Below the pieces are notes generated by a model. That model was not told the origin of the DNA. It saw only the letters and a program-made list of their open reading frames with translations, and did no database searches. The translations under genes and the position numbers were made by a program. From NCBI GenBank assembly GCA_021816645.1, contig JAKAXF010000014.1, forward strand, positions 1-10,896: a DNA stretch of 10,896 bases. Reading direction: 5' to 3'. Source of the DNA: Microcaldota archaeon. Its GTDB lineage: Archaea > Micrarchaeota > Micrarchaeia > Micrarchaeales > Micrarchaeaceae. Below, piece after piece: positions 1-6,764 of the stretch. Every line of letters begins with the position of its first letter. Position 1 is the first letter of the stretch.

Positions 1-966
1 TATTTCCTGCACGTAGGCGCATCAATGCTCCTTGCGCTTATAGTATTTGCCATAGTGCTTTCGATACTAGTTGCGATATTTGCCTACATGTTCGGGTGGT
101 TCGAGAGGAAGGCGATCGCCAGGATGCAGGCCAGGCGCGGACCTACGTACCTTGGCAAGTTCGGCCTGCTCCAGAACATGGCGGACGTGATAAAACTGCT
201 TTCTAAGGAAAACATCGTTCCCTACAACTCGGACAAGTACCTCTTCCCTTTGATACTGCCGCTGGTATACGCCATCTTCTTCCTGATCCTGTTTTTTATA
301 CCTTTTACTCCATCGTTCTTCGGCCTCAGCTCTTCGGTTTCGCTTCTTGTTATACTGGTTCTGGTCTCACTCATACCGCTTCTGATGTTCCTCGCCGGAT
401 GGACCAGTGGCAACAAGTTCGGAGCCATAAGCGCTCAGAGGTCGGTGCTTATGCTGCTCAGTTATGAGATTCCTCTGGTGCTTGTGATAGCAGCAGTGTC
501 CATGATGGCCCACGGTTACAATCTGGTATCAATAGTGACTTCGCAAAACAGTATGTGGTACGCGGTACTCATGCCGCTTGGTTTTATCGTGTTCTTCGTG
601 ACTATGCTCGCTGAGCTCGAGAGGCCACCGTTTGATCTTAGGGAGGCCGACAACGAACTTATAGCTGGATGGCTCACGGACGTGAGCGCACCGTACTATG
701 CATTGGCCCTATTTCTTGATTATACTAGGATGTTTGTCGGTACCCTACTGATATCCGTGCTGTTCCTGGGCGGCTGGTCTGGGCCTGTTCTGCCTCCATT
801 CGCCTGGATCATGATAAAGGTCGTAATCCTGTCTTTCTTCATCATGCTTTTGCGCGCCACAACCGTACGCGTCAAGATAAACCGACTGCTCAGGATTGGT
901 TGGATTTACCTGATGCCCATTTCAGTTCTGAACATATTTATTACATTTGTGTTGTTTATCAAATAG
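1..966 (+). CDS. nuoH: NADH/F420H2:quinone oxidoreductase-type complex I subunit H (5' end probably outside the window)
   Basis: NuoH is the membrane subunit that joins the hydrophilic and membrane arms of complex I and forms much of the quinone cavity. The reading frame is open to the left edge. The first ATG is at 25, which would give 313 residues, but it leaves only about 26 residues before the conserved ERK of the first helix, where E. coli NuoH has about 35. It also has no clear ribosome site, so the true start is probably upstream. Numbered from that ATG, visible hallmarks are FERKAIARMQARRGP (26-40), the loop GLLQNMADVIKLLSKE, the acidic quinone-site loop AELERPPFDLREADNE (196-211), and GGWSGPVLPPF followed by RATTVRVK and a C-terminal GW..LMP helix. 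About eight membrane helices are evident. The DQ usual in the late R.R.DQ motif reads IN here. The family call is secure; only the start is uncertain. Confidence 0.93.
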   Translation, partial: YFLHVGASMLLALIVFAIVLSILVAIFAYMFGWFERKAIARMQARRGPTYLGKFGLLQNMADVIKLLSKENIVPYNSDKYLFPLILPLVYAIFFLILFFIPFTPSFFGLSSSVSLLVILVLVSLIPLLMFLAGWTSGNKFGAISAQRSVLMLLSYEIPLVLVIAAVSMMAHGYNLVSIVTSQNSMWYAVLMPLGFIVFFVTMLAELERPPFDLREADNELIAGWLTDVSAPYYALALFLDYTRMFVGTLLISVLFLGGWSGPVLPPFAWIMIKVVILSFFIMLLRATTVRVKINRLLRIGWIYLMPISVLNIFITFVLFIK

Positions 967-983
967 ATGATGAGAGGTTAATA

Positions 984-992
984 GGTGGTGAG
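984..992 (+). promoter_or_regulatory. Shine-Dalgarno site of nuoI
   Basis: GGTGGTGAG lies just before the ATG at 996; its GGTGA part ends four bases upstream. It matches the archaeal GGTGA-type ribosome site and selects this ATG over an in-frame ATG at 900, which lies deep inside nuoH. Confidence 0.6.
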
Positions 993-995
993 TCC

Positions 996-1358
996 ATGAT
1001 ACTTAAGTCCCTTACAAAATCAGGAAAAGAAGCGCTCAAGGAGCCGTTCACGCTGCAGTTTCCAGAAGAACGCGAGGTGCTTACCGACAACTACAGGGGA
1101 ATCCACAAACTCGACATTGAAACGTGCATAAGCTGCGCCGCGTGCGCCAGAATATGCCCAAACCAGTGCATAGACATGGTGGATACGTTTACCGACAGGG
1201 GGTCCAAGAAGATGCCGGAGATACATCTCGAAAGGTGCCTTTTCTGCGCAGACTGCGAGGAGGTATGCCCGACCCACTGCCTTGTACTGACTAAAGATAC
1301 AAGCATGGATGTATACGACAGGCGCGATCTGATAAAACGTCCCGAGGATTTGAAGTGA
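996..1358 (+). CDS. nuoI: Complex I ferredoxin-like subunit I (two 4Fe-4S clusters)
   Basis: NuoI carries the N6a and N6b iron-sulfur clusters, which pass electrons towards cluster N2 and quinone. The 120-residue protein has two complete CxxCxxCxxxCP motifs: Cys44, 47, 50 and 54 (CISCAACARICP) and Cys81, 84, 87 and 91 (CLFCADCEEVCP). The usual pre-cluster stretch YRGIHKLD stands at 33-40. It is shorter than E. coli NuoI (180 residues) and close to a minimal archaeal form, with no long C-terminal tail. The ATG at 996 is chosen because a GGTGGTGA ribosome site precedes it and because a start at 900 would overlap nuoH by 67 bases with non-homologous sequence. It follows nuoH by 29 bases and its stop overlaps the nuoJ start. 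All eight cluster ligands are present, so the chain should be electron-conducting. No NADH-module subunits are visible, so the electron donor (ferredoxin, F420H2 or other) cannot be read from this window. Confidence 0.95.
   Translation: MILKSLTKSGKEALKEPFTLQFPEEREVLTDNYRGIHKLDIETCISCAACARICPNQCIDMVDTFTDRGSKKMPEIHLERCLFCADCEEVCPTHCLVLTKDTSMDVYDRRDLIKRPEDLK
1344..1349 (+). promoter_or_regulatory. Ribosome site supporting the GTG start of nuoJ
   Basis: GAGGAT inside the 3' end of nuoI lies five bases before GTG at 1355. It supports that GTG over the in-frame ATG at 1364, which would sit 14 bases away. The GTGA overlap with the nuoI stop suggests translational coupling. Confidence 0.5.
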
Positions 1359-1855
1359 ATCTAATGTATGTAACAATAATTTTGTTTACGCTTTTGACTA
1401 TCGTGGGTCTCGCTTCGATACTGGAGATATTCCGCGTGAAGGACCTTTTGCACTCGATAGTCCTTCTCTCTATACTGTTTATCTCCATCTCCCTTGTATA
1501 CCTGATGCTATCGCAGCCGCTTCTCGCCGCGCTTCAGCTTTTGGTGATGGTGGGAGGTGTATCAACATATCTTTTCATCGGTACCGCTTCGCAGGGATTC
1601 TCCAAGTTCAAGCATACTAACATTGCCACGCTTCTGGTGGGCGCGTTGATAATATTCGCAGTGATGATATACCCAATAGCAAGCAACGCGTCGCAGTATT
1701 CGCAGGCGTCATCAAACGTATTTTCCGTAAGCTCTCAATCACAGTTTCTTGCAACGGACGCGGTTCTGTTCTACATAATCGCGCTTCTGCTGTTCGGAAT
1801 AGGGCTCGGAGCTATAGTGATGTACAAAAAGATAGGTGCTGGCAAATGGCGTTGA
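1355..1855 (+). CDS. nuoJ: Complex I membrane subunit J
   Basis: NuoJ is a small membrane subunit whose third helix links the quinone site to the proton-conducting arm. The 166-residue product has about five hydrophobic helices and a Ser/Gln-rich loop at roughly 106-130. Identity rests on position between nuoI and nuoK, size (E. coli NuoJ is 184 residues), hydropathy and a TM3-like segment at 61-80 that aligns with the family's QxxVYxGAI.VLF motif. That motif is degraded: QLLVMVGGVSTYLF has Met65 where the family has Tyr and Gly68 in place of Ala. The start is GTG, overlapping the nuoI stop as GTGA and preceded by GAGGAT. The 3' end overlaps nuoK by ten bases. NuoJ is the least conserved core membrane subunit, so the call leans on context more than the others do, but no alternative family is suggested. 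Confidence 0.87.
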   Translation: MNLMYVTIILFTLLTIVGLASILEIFRVKDLLHSIVLLSILFISISLVYLMLSQPLLAALQLLVMVGGVSTYLFIGTASQGFSKFKHTNIATLLVGALIIFAVMIYPIASNASQYSQASSNVFSVSSQSQFLATDAVLFYIIALLLFGIGLGAIVMYKKIGAGKWR

Positions 1856-2151
1856 CAATTCTCTTCTTCCTGGGGCTCAGCTTTGCGATTTTCTCACTCG
1901 GTGTAGCCGGAATCATGTCAAGCAGGCACGCTGTCATAATGGTATTGTCAAGCGAAATAGGTCTTGTTGCCGCTATGCTGCTTTCTGTATCAACCTTCTA
2001 TTTCGGAACAGGCGGCAATCTTCTAGGTATGCTCTTCACGATATGGGGGATAGCATCAGCCGAAGCTATGGCTCTGATAGTAATATACAGGTATCTCGGC
2101 AAGGCCGAAATGGATCTTGACGTGAGAAAACTTTCCAAACTGAGGGGTTGA
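1846..2151 (+). CDS. nuoK: Complex I membrane subunit K
   Basis: NuoK is a three-helix subunit, related to MrpC, that forms part of the ion path between the NuoH/J region and NuoN. The 101-residue length is typical. Both hallmark membrane glutamates are present: Glu37 in VLSSEIGL (E. coli Glu36, LIGLELM context) and Glu73 in IASAEAMALIV (E. coli Glu72, AAAEASIGLAL context). The ATG at 1846 overlaps the end of nuoJ by ten bases. AGGTG at 1833-1837 lies eight bases upstream. Its stop codon directly abuts the nuoL ATG. Intact glutamates here contrast with the altered charges in NuoL, NuoM and NuoN. A basic tail after the third helix (KAEMDLDVRKLSKLRG) should lie on the cytoplasmic side. Another frame across this gene (1836-2120) is a shadow. 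Confidence 0.93.
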   Translation: MALTILFFLGLSFAIFSLGVAGIMSSRHAVIMVLSSEIGLVAAMLLSVSTFYFGTGGNLLGMLFTIWGIASAEAMALIVIYRYLGKAEMDLDVRKLSKLRG

Positions 2152-3924
2152 ATGGACGCGCTGTATATACTATTGCCTTCTCTGATCGCTGCTCTGCTGG
2201 CGTTCCTAGCTTCAGACAGGGAGAGGATAGCGCCTTACATAAGACACGTAAGCCTAGCAGCCAGCCTGATCGCGCTTCTGCTAATAGTCGCGGTGTTCTC
2301 TAACGTGCAGAAAGTCTCCACGCTCACGTGGTTCTCGGTTTCCGGATTTTCGTTTACTATATCGGCTGCCACATATCCTCTTAACATGCTGCTGCTTCTC
2401 CTGATAGGCATAATAACCCCGCTAATATTCTACTATTCATACGGTTTTATCAACGTCCCGAGCGAGCAAAGCAGATTCTACGCGCTAATGAACCTGTTTG
2501 CGGCTTCTATGCTCCTTTTTGCAGTCTCATACAGTCTGGTAACCCTCTTCTTATCGTGGACGATTCTCGGCATAACAAGCTACATGCTAATAGGCTTCTG
2601 GTACAAGAAGGAGAAGCCGGCCAGGGCATCGCGCAAAGCGATAACAACAATAATCATCGGAGACGTGGCGATGCTGTCAGCGATAATAATACTTATCGGA
2701 ACCTACGGATCAGACCTGTTCTCTACGATACTAGCGCAGCCTCTCGGCACAGCGCTCTACGCATCACTGGCCCTGATAGCGCTCGCTGTATTCACGAAAT
2801 CAGCGCAGTTTCCATTCAACGAGTGGCTGGCCGACGCAATGGAGGGCCCGACACCTGTATCTGCGTACCTTCATTCATCCACGATGGTGAAGGCGGGGGT
2901 GCTTCTGATAGCCGTACTGCTGCCTCTGTACAGCAAGGCTGGCCTTCTGTGGATATTTATACTCTTCGGCACTATAACCGCGGCTCTAGGGGTGCTCAAC
3001 GCTTTGTCCGAGCATCACATCAAAAGAATACTCGCGTATTCGACTACAGAAGACATAGGCCTGATGTTCGTGGCGCTCGGATTTGGTTCGGTACTTGCAG
3101 CTATGATGCTTTTCGTGGTTCAGGCGTTCTACAAGTCCCAGCTTTTCATGAGTGCGGGTTCGATAATGAGGGCAAACAGCACGGAGGACCTTTACGAGTC
3201 TCACAATCTGCAATACCGGAAGATGCTCTACGTTCCAACAGCTATAGGAGCAGCGTCGATTATGGGTGTCTTCCCCCTGGGAGGGTTCTTCGGCAAGACG
3301 CTTGTCGAGCAGTCCGCTACAATACCATACGTTTACGTAACCCTCGCGCTCATAGAATTCTTGAGCGTGCTCTATATAATGAAATGGATTCTGATACCGA
3401 GCAGGAGGGCGGCGCAGAATCTAGGAGCGGACATAAACATAGGTTACCAGACTCTTCCGCGCAGCATGCTCTATTCTGGAGCGTTTACCGCGGCCCTTGC
3501 GATCCTAGTGTCAGTCTCATATCTTTATCTGCCAGCCTACCTTGGGTCGTCTGCAAATATAAAATTGACCGAAGCCGCGATAGAGAGCGCCGTCATAGCG
3601 GCGGGATTCGCCATAGCGTACCTTGCGTTTCACAGAAACGCACTTCCAAAGGCGTTTTACAGCGAGCGAGCGAGCAGGGCGATATACAACAGCGTTTACA
3701 CCAACTGGTTCTACGATAAGCTGGCCCTCTTTTTCATGCTAGTGGGAGAATCTTTTGCGTACGTAGAAGACGGAGTATACTATCTGTTCAGGAGTGGGGG
3801 AGACAGCTTCCTGCTTCTTGGTGGGTTGATAAGAAAGATAGAAAACGGAAACGTAAATCTTTACATCGCGGCTTTCGTTGCAGGGTTTGTGGCACTAGCG
3901 GCCATGATTATACTCAACGTATGA
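2152..3924 (+). CDS. nuoL: Complex I antiporter-like proton-pumping subunit L
   Basis: NuoL is the distal antiporter-like subunit and carries the long lateral helix that clamps the membrane arm. At 590 residues it is close to E. coli NuoL (613). Recognisable landmarks are KSAQFPFNEWLADAMEGPTPVSA from 216 (Lys216 = E. coli Lys229), His241 in LHSSTMVKAG, LAYSTTEDIG, Lys328 in FYKSQLF (E. coli Lys342), Lys382 in GGFFGK (E. coli Lys399), and a C-terminal NWFYDK followed by an amphipathic stretch and a last hydrophobic helix, which is the lateral-helix signature. The odd point is TM5: LSWTILGITSYMLIGFWY has Thr137 where E. coli has Glu144, and no acidic residue lies elsewhere in that helix. The E. 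coli His334/His338 positions read Leu and Gln324. GAGGGG at 2142-2147 precedes the ATG, which abuts the nuoK stop. An Mrp-type antiporter is unlikely, given the lateral helix and the operon. Confidence 0.95.
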   Translation: MDALYILLPSLIAALLAFLASDRERIAPYIRHVSLAASLIALLLIVAVFSNVQKVSTLTWFSVSGFSFTISAATYPLNMLLLLLIGIITPLIFYYSYGFINVPSEQSRFYALMNLFAASMLLFAVSYSLVTLFLSWTILGITSYMLIGFWYKKEKPARASRKAITTIIIGDVAMLSAIIILIGTYGSDLFSTILAQPLGTALYASLALIALAVFTKSAQFPFNEWLADAMEGPTPVSAYLHSSTMVKAGVLLIAVLLPLYSKAGLLWIFILFGTITAALGVLNALSEHHIKRILAYSTTEDIGLMFVALGFGSVLAAMMLFVVQAFYKSQLFMSAGSIMRANSTEDLYESHNLQYRKMLYVPTAIGAASIMGVFPLGGFFGKTLVEQSATIPYVYVTLALIEFLSVLYIMKWILIPSRRAAQNLGADINIGYQTLPRSMLYSGAFTAALAILVSVSYLYLPAYLGSSANIKLTEAAIESAVIAAGFAIAYLAFHRNALPKAFYSERASRAIYNSVYTNWFYDKLALFFMLVGESFAYVEDGVYYLFRSGGDSFLLLGGLIRKIENGNVNLYIAAFVAGFVALAAMIILNV

Positions 3925-3934
3925 GGAGATAAAA

Positions 3935-5341
3935 ATGTTACCGATACTTGCGTTGCTGATTGCTCTTCCCGTCGCTTTCCTAGCGATTGAAGCGATTCTC
4001 AGCGACAAGTACGGGACCCTTCTTTCTACCGCATCCGCACTAATATCACTGATCCTGGTCATGGCCCTGGTATACTATGCTTTTACCAGTGGAAGTATAA
4101 GTCTAAGCGAAAGCTATTCGTTCCTTACGTATCTCTCTGTACCGTTCGCGCTGCGCATTACCCCCATACCTCTGATGCTGCTCGTGATGTCAAGCACAAT
4201 AATATTCGTAGCCGCGCTTTCTGCGAACTTCAACAATTCCGGGAAAAAGAAGCGCGGATTTCTGCTTACGCTCTTCCAGCTTTCAGCCACAGGCCTCTTC
4301 CTTTCAGAAAACCTGCTCCTGTTCTTCATCTTCTGGGACATAGGGCTCGTGGCGTCGTTCTTCTTCATAAGCACGTTGGGTTCGGGCAATAGGAAGGCCG
4401 CCTCTTTCAAGTTCCTGATATACGAAATATTTGCGAGCAGCATGCTTCTGCTCTCAATAATGCTGCTGTATACCTCACCGGTTCATTCGCTCGACCTGCT
4501 CACGATACAGAGTTCCGGAAGCACGATACCAATCGCAACGCAGCAGCTGATATTCGTCACTATGCTGCTGGCGTTCCTTGTAAACATGCCCGTGTTTCCG
4601 TTCCATTCGTGGATGCCCGACGCTTACGTTGAGTCTCCGACCACCGGAACCATGCTTCTCTCGGGCATACTCTCCAAGTTTGGCGGTTTCGGATCACTGC
4701 TCCTATTCACGATACTCCCAATTTCAAAGTCCCTGTCAGGCTACACCGCTATAATCGCTTCCGTATCAATATTTTATGCGCTATTCGTGCTGATAGGGCA
4801 AAAGGACATAAAACGCGCGTTGGCGTACGCCAGCATGCTGGAGATGGGTATAGTGCTGCTGGGTATAAGCTCGATGAGTACGGTAGGGATAAACGGCGCG
4901 GCCTACGCCATGCTGTCTTACGGACTGATAATGGCGCTCATGTTCCTGGACGCCGGAGCTCTGTTCTACGTTTTCGGTGAACGTGACATACGCGTGTTGA
5001 AAGGAGCAATTATGCAGGGAAGGATCCTGGCGTACGCATTCATCTTTGGGGTATTTGCCATGGTAGGCACTCCGTTGACTTCAGTATTCATAGGCGATCT
5101 GCTCGTGTTCCTAGGCTCTTTCTCCACATTCGGACTCTACGGGCTCGTGCCCTTGGCATCAATATTAATACTCGGTGCGTACTTCTACTACGTAATAGAA
5201 AAATCGATATACGGGGCAAAGGAACATTCAAGCGCCGTATACGGAATAGACGCGCTTCAAAAGATAGGCCTGTCTGTGCTCATATTCTTCATACTTCTGT
5301 TCGGCTTTGCGCCGTTCATAGTGTTTAGCTTCTTGAAATAG
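3935..5341 (+). CDS. nuoM: Complex I antiporter-like proton-pumping subunit M
   Basis: NuoM is the middle antiporter-like subunit of the membrane arm. The 468 residues compare with 509 in E. coli. Landmarks include LLFFIFWDIGLV (Asp135 at the E. coli Glu144 position), MPVFPFHSWMPDAYVESPTTGT, GILSKFGGFG (Lys248 = E. coli Lys265), QKDIKRALAYASMLEMG, and GTPLTSVFIGD (Asp388 = E. coli Glu407). The TM7 lysine of the family (VKMP, E. coli Lys234) is Asn217 here (LVNMP), and this helix contains no lysine. The usual SxxHMG histidine is Glu303. So acids are kept as Asp, but the TM7 base is lost. A good ribosome site, GAGGAGAT at 3923-3930, overlaps the nuoL stop and lies four bases from the ATG. The gap to nuoN is 14 bases. 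About 14 membrane helices are expected and the hydrophobicity fits. E. coli positions were aligned by eye from memory of the family. Confidence 0.95.
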   Translation: MLPILALLIALPVAFLAIEAILSDKYGTLLSTASALISLILVMALVYYAFTSGSISLSESYSFLTYLSVPFALRITPIPLMLLVMSSTIIFVAALSANFNNSGKKKRGFLLTLFQLSATGLFLSENLLLFFIFWDIGLVASFFFISTLGSGNRKAASFKFLIYEIFASSMLLLSIMLLYTSPVHSLDLLTIQSSGSTIPIATQQLIFVTMLLAFLVNMPVFPFHSWMPDAYVESPTTGTMLLSGILSKFGGFGSLLLFTILPISKSLSGYTAIIASVSIFYALFVLIGQKDIKRALAYASMLEMGIVLLGISSMSTVGINGAAYAMLSYGLIMALMFLDAGALFYVFGERDIRVLKGAIMQGRILAYAFIFGVFAMVGTPLTSVFIGDLLVFLGSFSTFGLYGLVPLASILILGAYFYYVIEKSIYGAKEHSSAVYGIDALQKIGLSVLIFFILLFGFAPFIVFSFLK

Positions 5342-5355
5342 GTTGCAGTGGTAAA

Positions 5356-6747
5356 ATGAGTGCATATGTTCCGTACGCCGTCATCGTTTTGCTACTGTTT
5401 CTGCTCGCGTCTTCGATAGCCGGGCTCTTCCACAGGAGGAAAAGCGTTACGTTCTTGATAAATACCTCATTGTTTGCGCTAATCGCAATAGCATCCATCG
5501 CGTCGATGATCTACGGATCTACTTACACTATCGCTGGCGTAATCAACTTCAACGCGTTCTCAGAGCTCTTCATTACGCTCTTCTCCGTATCCCTCCTACT
5601 GATAAATATACTCGCCTACAGATACTCGGAGAATCACGACACGTTCTCCTTCTTACTGGCGCTTTCGTTCACCGGAATGTTCTTCATATCAACCGCGTCT
5701 TCGCTGCTCGAGATACTGTTGGGGTTTGAGATGATGGCCCTGCCATCGGTGTTCATGATAATAGGTGAGGGCAGGAGCAGGCTCGAGGCCGGAATCAAGC
5801 TCTTTTTCCTTGGGGTTTTGTCCATCACCGTCCTTGTATTCGCTACGTCCCTACTCTACTCCTACAATCCCTCACTTTCACTGGTATCAATGCAGCCGCT
5901 GCAGGGCACGATACCATACCTGCTCGTTCTAGCAATAATCCTATTCATCGCTTCGCTCGGAGTGGAGACGGCGCTGTTTCCGTTCAACCTGTGGGTACCT
6001 GACGTATACCAGGGTGCCCCTGGATTCATTACAGCGATGCTTGCCGGTATCAACAAAAAGGTTGCGTTTGTGGCGTTGCTAGAAATCCTTTTCATAGTTC
6101 TGATTCCTTTCAGCAGCACGTTTACCCCGATTCTCGTGCTGCTTTCTATACTGACAATGTTCTTCGGCAACCTCGTCGCCATGGTACAGGAAAATGTGAA
6201 AAGGATGTTCGCCTACTCCTCAATATCGCAGGCAGGATACATACTAGTAGGCATGGCCGCAGCAGGATCTCTCGGCATAACAGCCTCGATATTTCAGATA
6301 GTAACGCACGCCTTTATGATAATCGGGGCGTTCTCAGTAGTTATGTGGCTCGAAAGCAGGAACATGCATACAGTGGATGACTACTCGGGCTTGTTCAGGT
6401 CAAACGGGTTTGCAGCAGTTTCGCTAACCCTGCTGATGCTTTCGATGGCAGGAATTCCTCCACTGATGGGGTTCTACGGCAAGTTCCTCCTGTTTTCCAG
6501 CGCTATCAGCTCCAAACTTCTGTACCTTGCCGTAATCGGGATAGTGAACAGTTTCATATCAATATACTACTACGGAAGGCTCATCAATTCAATGTTCGTA
6601 AAGAAGGAGAAAAGAAAGGAGAAGATGAGCCTTACTGTGATAACTGTGGTCTCTGTCACCCTGGCCGTTATATTACTATTTGGTATATATCCGCAGCCGA
6701 TCCTGCATCTCGCATCCATGGCCAGCGCGGCGCTTCTACCAAAATAA
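5356..6747 (+). CDS. nuoN: Complex I antiporter-like proton-pumping subunit N
   Basis: NuoN is the antiporter-like subunit next to NuoK. The 463 residues compare with 485 in E. coli. Conserved landmarks are LLGFEMMALP (Glu125 = E. coli Glu133), FPFNLWVPDVYQGAP, INKKVAF (Lys234 = E. coli Lys247), FAYSSISQAGYILVGM, and PPLMGFYGKF (Lys376 = E. coli Lys395). The TM7 lysine (GFKLSLVPFHLW in E. coli, Lys217) is replaced by Glu204 (GVETALFPFNLW), a charge reversal that puts two acids where a Glu/Lys pair is expected. The family His after SSIS is Gln292. A short GTGGT lies near the ATG, after a 14-base gap from nuoM. A basic loop KKEKRKEK stands before the final helix. It ends the operon: 17 bases later the stop of a convergent gene on the other strand is reached, and no strong T-tract is visible between them. 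Confidence 0.95.
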   Translation: MSAYVPYAVIVLLLFLLASSIAGLFHRRKSVTFLINTSLFALIAIASIASMIYGSTYTIAGVINFNAFSELFITLFSVSLLLINILAYRYSENHDTFSFLLALSFTGMFFISTASSLLEILLGFEMMALPSVFMIIGEGRSRLEAGIKLFFLGVLSITVLVFATSLLYSYNPSLSLVSMQPLQGTIPYLLVLAIILFIASLGVETALFPFNLWVPDVYQGAPGFITAMLAGINKKVAFVALLEILFIVLIPFSSTFTPILVLLSILTMFFGNLVAMVQENVKRMFAYSSISQAGYILVGMAAAGSLGITASIFQIVTHAFMIIGAFSVVMWLESRNMHTVDDYSGLFRSNGFAAVSLTLLMLSMAGIPPLMGFYGKFLLFSSAISSKLLYLAVIGIVNSFISIYYYGRLINSMFVKKEKRKEKMSLTVITVVSVTLAVILLFGIYPQPILHLASMASAALLPK

Positions 6748-6764
6748 TCCCTGTTCCAGCATAT

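Noticed and set aside
900..995. Upstream in-frame ATG at 900 as the start of nuoI
   Set aside because: It would overlap nuoH by 67 bases and add residues unlike any NuoI N-terminus; the ATG at 996 has a good GGTGA-type site.
2556..3719. Long open frame of 387 codons on the plus strand inside nuoL
   Set aside because: It lies wholly within nuoL in another frame, its product is rich in Arg/His/Ser with no recognisable domain, and nuoL itself has strong family motifs across the same bases.
2152..6747. NuoL/M/N as an Mrp-type cation antiporter or hydrogenase membrane module
   Set aside because: The set sits with nuoH, nuoI, nuoJ and nuoK in canonical order, NuoL keeps the lateral helix, and no hydrogenase or Mrp small subunits are present.
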